A stretch of 64,000 nucleotides of DNA from the NCBI RefSeq assembly GCF_047663525.1, contig NC_092613.1, positions 3,621,501 to 3,685,500 on the forward strand, in the 5' to 3' direction. Numbering within the stretch: position 1 is the stretch's first letter; each line of letters begins with the position of its first letter. Under the pieces are notes generated by a model that was given only the letters and a program-made list of their open reading frames with translations, searched no databases and had not been told where the DNA came from. Of this stretch, positions 57,501-64,000 are shown piece by piece. Position numbers and translations under genes: made by a program. Source of the stretch: Anas platyrhynchos. Taxonomy: Eukaryota > Chordata > Aves > Anseriformes > Anatidae.

Positions 57501-60500
57501 ACTGAGCTTCTTCAGCCCTTCCTTGGTTGGACACGCAAACACATTAGTTGCAAATTGCTTCCTCCCAGGTTTTAGAATTAGCATGGAAATCCGATGTTTT
57601 ATTGGTTTTAGAATTAGCATGGAAATCCGATGTTTTATTGGCATATTCTCTACCTTTTGCTTTGACCAAACTCTACCCTGCTATATGCTCAGTCTGGCTT
57701 GGTCCTTCCTGGGCATTTCCTGTGTGCATAGCGCGCTGCTGCTGCAACAAAGATGTGTTTTAGCCAGGCTGGGAGATCTTCATGTGACAGGATCTGCTCC
57801 AAAGCTGGAACAAAGGCTGTAGACCTCTCTATCATCCACACAGGCATGATATTAAACTTGCTTATGTGGTCTTGTTGCTCTTTTAAAACAAACATAAAAA
57901 AAACAAAAAACTTTTCACTCTCAGCCTATGCAGCTGTTACCAATTTCAACAGTACCCTTAAAAGAGCTAAGCATGCATTCACAAGTGATTTTGAGTCTTT
58001 TAGGTAGAACTGTGTGATTAGAGCTAATGTATGTGCAGAAGTATTTCCTGTTGGCCCAAAGGATTATTTTTGATGCAGTATTCCAGCATGAGACAATATT
58101 ACATAGCTTGATAAACACCCACGTGTCCATCCTCATTGTATTTTATGTTTTTCCTTTGACTCCTGTTTCTGGAATTGACTCATGTGGCCTTGCTTTTCCT
58201 TCTTGCTATCTCAGACTTGGTATGATCTTTTAAACAATGCCTTAAAATCTGTCTTTTCTATAAGCCTTTCCTTCCTGCCCTTCTACAAGAGATACTGGCT
58301 ATGCTAAAACCAGAAGTGGTTTCTCTTCTTGCTGCATGCTGGATACTGAAGTGTGTAATCTCTAGCAATGCAGCTGATTGTACAGTTTACATGTGCATCA
58401 GGTCTTCAGGAATTCATGTTTTGTTTTCAAGCTTGATGCTTTTCGGACAGAACATTCATTTAAAAATAAATATAGGGAATTTAATAATGACTAAAAATAT
58501 TAAATGAATTTTACAATCTGGAATCAATTTGTTTTGGTGGGCAAGGTTAAAACTGAACACTTATTCCTGTGACTGACAATGGCCAGGTAAAAAGTTCCAA
58601 CAGTTCCTTTTGATAAAATGGATTTTTATTGCATTGTGAAATTAAAAAAAACAAAATGAAAAAAGTATAGCACAGCATGGCTCTTACTTTTTAACAAGAA
58701 AACTAAAATATATTTTTGCTTTCCAAAGTATTGATGTCTTCTATTTTCCTTGTGTTTTCAAGTTTTTGTACTGTGCATGATAGAGGAGAGCTGCCAAGCT
58801 TGCAAATAATTGACTTGAAATTGCTTTGAATAATTCTGCTTTTCTTGGCTTTTTGTACCTAATCAGAATTGATGTGACTGAAGTGCAAATCTTCATAATA
58901 ATCATGCATTTACTGGCAGTGATTGGAGGACCGCCTTTTTGGCAATCTCTGGTAATTTTGTTCATGTTCTTATTTTATCCTTTTTAAATTAATTTATCCT
59001 TTTTTAATAATCTAGTATGTACCTGGAAGAACTACCTGCCTCCAGTAGCATGGTTTCACTTATGAGGGAAGGGTCTTACTTTTCCTCATAGTAAATACAT
59101 ACTTTTGAGAATGGAGCAAATGGCAATAACCATGCATTCTGGTTTTCCCGGAGCTGTTCAAACAAACTATTATTCTAAATCTTGTGTTATTTTGCAGGTA
59201 GAAAGTTATCAAACATTTACAAACTTAATATACCTTCACTGACGTCCAGCCTCCTTTGAGTGAGCTGGCCAAAACTTGAATGAATTCATGCAGCAAGCTA
59301 AATCGGGAACAGAAGAATACTAAATTGGATTGCTGGTATGGGGGAGATTCTTGGAGAGCAAGCAGTTGGTGTAACCATCAGGAGATAATTCAGCTTGAGC
59401 GTGCTAGTCAGCTCTTACGGAGGAGGGGGGAAAAAAAAAAAAACAAAAAACAAATAGCCATGTGGCTCTTTTAAGGATCATTCAGATCAAGGAAGCTAGA
59501 GATCCTGTGGACTTTGTAGAGGCTCACCTGGCTAAATCAGCTGGCAGCTTATATGCTGTTGCAAGTTGATGTTGTCTTAAACGTTGTCATATTTTATATA
59601 TTGTTATATTAGCACTCATGAAGCCCCACTGGGCATTTGAATACAGCATTACCGAGATAAAGTATGTATGTACATACATTTTGTACATATATCACAAACA
59701 AAACAGAAGTTGAGAAATAGCTTCTAAATGATTCATTTCCTGGAAAGCTTCCTGAGTATTAATCTTGTTTGTGTACTTGATGAACCCAGTTCTTAAGGTG
59801 GATAAAGAAATCTTGATTTGCAGTAAAAGAATAAAACCAAGAGATGGTCAAAAATTACTGAACCTTGTCACCCCCAAATCACTGAATTTCTAATCTGCTT
59901 CATAAAACTAGAGAAACAAACCCTCTAATGCTGTAGAAAATATCTAGAATAAGAAGCTAACCTTGGTTACCTCAATTTTGCTACATGTTGTACTTTCAGG
60001 TTAAACACAACAAAAAACATTGAAAACCACCAACATTCTCCTACCCACACAAACTAAGCTGCAAAGTGCATCCTGCCTTAAGAGTATGTCTGGATAGAAT
60101 TATCTCTTAAAAAACAAGATTGCGAGTTGGCTTATTGGTGCCAAACTCTTCCAAAGAGATCAGTGTGGCCAACATCCACACAGCTATTGTTAGGCACCAC
60201 AAAAAGGGATTTCCCAATTCATGCTGTTACTTTCCTTTTTTCCCTTTTTTAAAAAGAGGAGGGGGAAAAAAATTGCTGCAACAGTAAGCTCTGGCACAAT
60301 TCAGTTCAGGATGAAGTTTGTGCAAGAGCTTAATAATTGTTCCCTTGTGCTATTAAACATTTTTCAGTAAAATCTTAATATATTTGAAGTTCTGTGTTGT
60401 AGCAGCATTTGGCTAAGTAAATTCCCAAATGATTAAAATATTTTGAAGTCTAGTGTTGGTTTTATGGAGGCATTTCTCTAGAGAACAAACTTCATCAAGT

Positions 60501-63500
60501 TTCCTATGACAATTAAGATTTTTCCTTTTTCATTCAACTTGATTTTTGTTTTTATTCACAGAAATAAAACACTTTATTACTTACAGAGCAAAATATATCA
60601 GAAAAAAGTGCCTGTATTCCTTTAATGTTTCCTGTGACAGCAAAATTGGTGGTTTGGTATTATTGATTTGTTTCTATTTGGGGGAAATTAATGGAATAAA
60701 ACTTGTATACTCAAACATTCCACTTTCTAATACTAACATGAAAAAAAAAAATTGAATTTGCTGAATGCAAAATTGTGTATTTTGTCAATTGTTGCTTTCA
60801 TTAGCTTTCTTTTTTCCTCTGTGAAATAGTGGATACCTGTACTGGCTTCCTTCTTTGTCAGTGTAGGTTTTCTTTAAAGTGTGTTAAAATGCTGTTTTGC
60901 AAGGCTCCTGGAGCTTGGTAATTTCAGTGGATGGTGAGTAGTGCTGCAGCTGAGATCCTCACTTGTAAAATGTGAGCAAAGCGAGCAAGCTTTGGTGCAG
61001 CTTCTTTGATGCATTGATTAAATGAAGGGTTTCTTCCTCATTTGAAGTGAGAAAAGTGCTGCAATTGCTTTAGCTTTATTCCACGACTTAATACAAACTT
61101 CACAACTATACAGCAAGCTTGATTTTTCCCCACTGAGTTGTTCCTCTTGCAGATGTGACTGAAGCACACATGCCTACAGCTCAACTGCAGCTGGAGCCCA
61201 GCTTTGTGTGAAGGAGCAGCAGGAGGCAGTGATTGCACAGCTGGCTGTGGTGTCTGACTGAGCTAACCAAGAAAGTGCCACTGTGTGGATGTGTGCTCTC
61301 CTATCTGCTTGTCACTGCTGCTTCCCTAAGCCCAGATGTGCTCTTGCTCTGTTATCCTTTTTTTTTAAATCCATTCATGTGTTACAGAAAACTTTGATGG
61401 CATCTAGAAGAATCAAGAAGGAGTTTAGAGGCCTCAAATTCATTTTTCTGTTGGATGTTTTACTTTAATCCATTCTGTAGCAAGCGTTCTTTAATCTATT
61501 TTTTGCCTGCTGCTGCTTGTTTTTATTAACACGCGTGGTTTTTTCCAGTCAAAATTTGGTGTGCTTGCTAAATCAGGGCATATGCCCTGTTTCAAAGGCT
61601 TTCTGTGCAATGTAGCATTTCTCTTCAACTCCAAAGGATTTAACAGAGAACATAACTTGTCTGTAGAAGACCTGGTTTGTGATGCTTTCCTGCATTGTGG
61701 ATGTCGTCTTGTGAAGTTCTGCCTGCTTCTGACTTCTGATGAAGCTCATATAATTACCAGTGAAATCAGAATGATTGCATGGACAGTAGTGATGGTAACG
61801 ATGGAATGCCAGACAAGGAGGTCCTGTTGTTTGTCCTATGGTGTCCTCTTATTAAAAAAGCCAGGGGCTTGCAATGCCAGCATGTAAGATAATTTCTGAG
61901 CACGACTCCATCCCTCCCTCTGCTCAGTTTTTTCCATGCTGTTTCCTTGCCCTTGCTGCTTCTGTTTTGTACACAAGGCAATTTAGTAGGCACTGCATTT
62001 TTATAATTCTCCCGTGACCTGCTGTTGCCAAATATTTGTATGTAGCTTTGTTTCCTTTTACTTAGACTGCACTTACCTGGCAGAAATAATACCTGTCAAT
62101 GATGCAACTGTCATGGAACAAAAATATGTTAAGGTGTAACTAGCAAAACTGGATGTTATAGCAGTATGGGCTCATCCTTCTGCCTCTCCTGAGCATCAGT
62201 CTCAGCTGTGTTAGTAGTAGTTTGGAGACACCTTTTCCCCCAACGAATCCCTTTTTCTTTGAAAAACCTCAACTTTAATCTCCTGATTGCTGTATGAGGC
62301 TCATGACTGCCTTCCTTTTCCTGTAGATGAGCAAATTCACCCCATTCCTTAAGTGCCTTCCTTTATCAGACGGAGGTGAGACCTTCAGAAGTGCTGTGCC
62401 TTGTAACATTCATGGATTATTTCGGTTAGATTGCCACAGCTTGGACCTCTGTCTTTTGCTTAATAGTTATTCTTTCTTCGATGCTTTTCTTTTGATCCCA
62501 TACTGAATATTTGGCCTAAGCAAGGGTGAAATATGCTGGAGTGTCATGAAACCACGCTGTCCAGCTGGAAGTTGGCGGTGATCTGGAGGAGTGGGCTGGG
62601 TGCTCATCTGGAGGCTGCCCCAAAGCAAGGCACCAAGAGTTAACGCTGGCTCTGCCTCTTGTGCCAGGCATATTCCTGAGAAGATCAAGAGAGAAAGCTT
62701 TTAAGCACAGCAGAAGATGATTAAAAATAGAAAAATAGTAATCTTTATCTACGAAAAGCTACACTGAGTGTAACTGAAGTAAAATAAAAACAACCTAACC
62801 TCATTTGGGCTGTAGTTAGACGTGTTGCTTGGGAGCTGATTGTGCTCATTCAGTTGAGGGCTACAACTGCAGATCCTCAATTTAGAGCCTGAGAAGAAGA
62901 CGACTTTCAGTGGTTGCATAGACAGAAGCTGGAAAACCTTTGTTAGGTAGCTCTGTCTCAGCACCTGCTTCCATAACGTGCTTGCTGTGGCTTATGTTGA
63001 ACTTTTTCTTCATTTCTGGTTTCCCCTGTTCTGCTCACAAGACTGCTGTTACATGAAGAAAACGATTGCCTTTCAGATCTGACTGTGCTCTTTTTTTTTT
63101 TTTTTTTATCTTTAGCAACCCAATAGCTTGCTTGACTCCAAGATGACTTGTCTGATCTGTTTGTTCCCCTTGTCTTGCCTGTAAGGTAGAATCCAGTTTC
63201 TTAATGGTCTTTGTTTAATCATCTCCGATGCCTCTTGCTTTGCCCAAGTGATCTTGGGTGGTAGCTGTGAGTTTTCCAGCCAGTTTCAGAAAAGATTACT
63301 GATGCATTTCTCTTGATAGATGAATTATAAGCTAGGGAGCTTTTAGTTTCTACCAGTTCTTTGCTTTTGATAGTGGGACTCACCTTTAGTTGCCTGAAAA
63401 GAACTATGTGGGAAGCTTTATGGAAGTATTATTGGAAAAATACATATTTTTCTGTGCTTTATAAAAATTTCAATCTCTGTGTAGCAGAGAAAGAAAATCA

Positions 63501-63735
63501 AATGTGGTGTTGGAAAGTGGAGTGCTTGAGTACGCTAGAAGTACTAAACCCTGCTTTAGTTTACTTGTGCATCTTTTAACTTGTTTCATCTCTTCCATTA
63601 AAGATTCCAATACTGAATATTCAGGTGAAAATATTCCCGGCTCTCTGTACTGTCGCAGGAACGTTCTTCTCCTGTACAAACTACTTTGGTGTAATCTTCA
63701 CAGGTGGAGTTGGCAAAAACGGATCCACTATAGCA
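39215..63735 (+). CDS. CEPT1: CEPT1, choline/ethanolamine phosphotransferase 1 (3' partial, with two alternative exons)
   Basis: Exons 39215-39553, 43159-43306, 44289-44430, then either 51709-51793 or 58867-58951, then 63604-63735 join in phase to 282 residues; the family is about 416 aa and the rest lies beyond the window. CEPT1 transfers phosphocholine or phosphoethanolamine from CDP-alcohols to diacylglycerol, the last step of the Kennedy pathway, in ER and nuclear membranes. The catalytic CDP-alcohol phosphotransferase signature D-G-x2-A-R-x8-G-x3-D-x3-D is intact (D136, G137, A140, R141, G150, D154, D158). Membrane helices are visible at about 83-106, 115-131, 163-176, 184-197, in the alternative exon (210-238), and in 245-273. 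MSGHR at the start and the [12 protein letters not shown] helix match mammalian CEPT1 rather than CHPT1. Confidence 0.95.
39554..43158 (+). other. CEPT1: CEPT1 intron 2
   Basis: 3.6-kb intron; includes a 22-base poly-A run at 40815-40836. No repeat family or extra exon recognised. Confidence 0.6.
40815..40836. repeat. Poly-A run
   Basis: Twenty-two consecutive A with no SINE or LINE body beside it. Confidence 0.95.
43159..43306 (+). CDS. CEPT1: CEPT1 coding exon with the catalytic motif
   Basis: A 148-nt exon, acceptor TTTCTTAG, donor GTATTG. Encodes [20 protein letters not shown] and the [20 protein letters not shown] stretch, so all the metal- and substrate-binding Asp/Gly/Arg residues of the CDP-alcohol phosphotransferase motif are on this exon. 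Confidence 0.96.
44289..44430 (+). CDS. CEPT1: CEPT1 coding exon 3
   Basis: A 142-nt exon, acceptor TTCTGCAG, donor GTAAGT. Encodes two membrane helices and [13 protein letters not shown], ending with two bases (AT) of an Ile codon that either alternative exon completes. Confidence 0.95.
46026..46097 (+). tRNA. tRNA-Glu (anticodon UUC)
   Basis: A 72-nt sequence that folds as a complete cloverleaf. The acceptor stem TCCCTGG pairs with TCAGGGA (one G-T pair) and has discriminator A. The D arm contains GGTCTAGTGGTTAGGA. The anticodon stem CGGCG/CGCCG is perfect, with loop CTTTCAC and anticodon TTC at 46059-46061. The T arm is CCCGG-GTTCGATT-CCCGG. The internal A box and B box (GGTTCGATTCC) are intact. 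It closely matches vertebrate tRNA-Glu genes. A run of eight T (46103-46110) follows. It lies within a CEPT1 intron in sense orientation. Perfect stems, intact boxes and a terminator argue for a functional gene rather than a SINE head. Confidence 0.95.
46103..46110 (+). terminator. RNA polymerase III terminator of tRNA-Glu
   Basis: Eight consecutive T, beginning five bases after the tRNA discriminator base. Confidence 0.9.
46112..46652 (+). mobile_element. CR1 LINE 3' fragment with internal deletion
   Basis: Begins abruptly at the tRNA terminator and runs to the CR1 3' end (TCTTCCAACCTTAACGATTC then TGTGTTTCTAT). Family words are clear: GAAAAGGACCTGGGGGTGTTGG, here quoted in part, AACATGAGCCAGCAGTGTGC and GGAGGTGATGG. 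The element jumps near 46377 from the TACTCTGCTCA segment to a downstream segment, so an internal portion is missing. 5' truncated. Confidence 0.92.
51709..51793 (+). CDS. CEPT1: CEPT1 alternative exon A
   Basis: 85 nt with a good acceptor (TTTCTTTCCCTTGCATGTAG) and donor (ACG then GTAAAG). It completes the Ile codon left by the previous exon and encodes [20 protein letters not shown], ending in GPWFWNYT. It ends in phase 0, so it joins directly to the exon at 63604. It is homologous to exon B: 12 of 29 residues are identical, including D-V-T-E, the central LL, and G-P-x-F-W. The ending WNYT-IP recalls CHPT1, as I remember that protein. No stop codon or frame break. The exon shows every sign of selection as coding sequence. 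Confidence 0.85.
51794..58866 (+). other. CEPT1: CEPT1 intron between alternative exons A and B
   Basis: 7.1 kb, AT-rich, with a 36-bp tandem duplication at 57568-57641. No other exon, tRNA or repeat family recognised. It is far too long for steric interference between splice sites to explain exclusive use of A or B. Confidence 0.6.
57568..57641. repeat. 36-bp perfect tandem duplication
   Basis: The unit begins GGTTTTAGAATTAGCATGG at 57568 and again at 57604. The two copies are identical, so the duplication is recent. Confidence 0.95.
58867..58951 (+). CDS. CEPT1: CEPT1 alternative exon B
   Basis: 85 nt, acceptor TTTTTGTACCTAATCAG, donor CTG then GTAATT. Encodes [20 protein letters not shown] and GPPFWQSL, nearly identical to the corresponding segment of mammalian CEPT1 (FGIIDVTEVQ...). 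It has the same length and phases as exon A. This is the version expected in the canonical protein. Confidence 0.95.
58952..63603 (+). other. CEPT1: CEPT1 intron after alternative exon B
   Basis: 4.65 kb, AT-rich, no recognised repeat or exon. Confidence 0.6.
63604..63735 (+). CDS. CEPT1: CEPT1 coding exon following the alternative pair
   Basis: 44 codons, phase 0 at both ends, acceptor CCATTAAAG, donor GTGAGT. Encodes [20 protein letters not shown] and [24 protein letters not shown]. The [11 protein letters not shown] block is a family hallmark, followed in mammals by GTSVLSP on the next exon, which is outside the window. Confidence 0.95.
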
Positions 63736-63829
63736 GTGAGTACTTAGTTCTGCTGCTTTTAGTTCTTCTGTAGCACTCTGTGTGGCTTTCCAGCCATGAC
63801 TTCAGTTGTTATTTGACATAACTCCAATG

Positions 63830-63875
63830 TGTGAAATATTTTCTGTTCAATTTGTGAAATATTTTCTGTTCAGTT
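63830..63875. repeat. 23-bp tandem duplication
   Basis: TGTGAAATATTTTCTGTTCA plus three bases occurs at 63830 and again at 63853, differing at one base. It lies 95 nt after a CEPT1 donor. Confidence 0.9.
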
Positions 63876-64000
63876 CCGTGATGGTATGGGGGAAAAGGTT
63901 AATATTGTCTGCATAAGAATAGTTGTTTTAGAAGTCAAGAGTTTTAAAACTGAGCGATTAAAATGCTTTAGTGTTTTGATATTTACTTTTCAATTACTCA

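Noticed and set aside
1-64000. Search for CRISPR arrays, operons, rRNA genes or prokaryotic elements
   Set aside because: Spliced vertebrate genes, CR1 LINEs and a eukaryotic tRNA with a pol III terminator fill the window. No regularly spaced repeats or bacterial features were seen.

Overview
The window is vertebrate nuclear DNA from a bird. Three protein genes are recognisable by exon structure (LRIF1, DRAM2, CEPT1). CR1 LINE fragments are scattered through it, there is an avian ERVL-type LTR, and CpG-island promoters sit in otherwise AT-rich, non-coding DNA. I assembled the exons by hand from splice signals, phase continuity and protein families known to me. No alignment was run.

Layout: (1) 1-2.4 kb, upstream DNA with no recognised gene. 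(2) 2.4-13.3 kb, LRIF1 on the + strand: a CpG-island promoter with an ETS-site cluster and four coding exons that join in phase to 773 aa. (3) 13.3-23.2 kb, a convergent intergenic spacer with CR1 pieces, a solo LTR and one unexplained 201-codon open frame. (4) 23.2-37.5 kb, DRAM2 on the - strand: seven coding exons that join in phase to 266 aa, plus a long 5' UTR intron region. (5) 37.49-37.71 kb, a GC-box-packed interval between the first-exon donors of DRAM2 (-) and CEPT1 (+), best read as one bidirectional promoter. (6) 37.7-64 kb, CEPT1 on the + strand, cut by the right edge; five successive coding positions are present, giving about the first 282 aa. CEPT1 intron 4 (before the first alternative exon) also holds an intact tRNA-Glu(UUC) gene with a pol III terminator.

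The most notable finding is in CEPT1. The coding position after the catalytic-motif exons exists in two homologous versions 7 kb apart (51709-51793 and 58867-58951). Both are 85 nt, have identical phases, and have clean splice sites. Using both, or neither, shifts the frame, so they behave as a mutually exclusive exon pair. They would swap one membrane segment next to the active site of choline/ethanolamine phosphotransferase.

Functionally, CEPT1 makes phosphatidylcholine and phosphatidylethanolamine in internal membranes. DRAM2 is a lysosomal membrane protein linked to autophagy. LRIF1 is a nuclear chromatin-silencing factor. DRAM2 and CEPT1 probably share a promoter; LRIF1 is a separate transcription unit.
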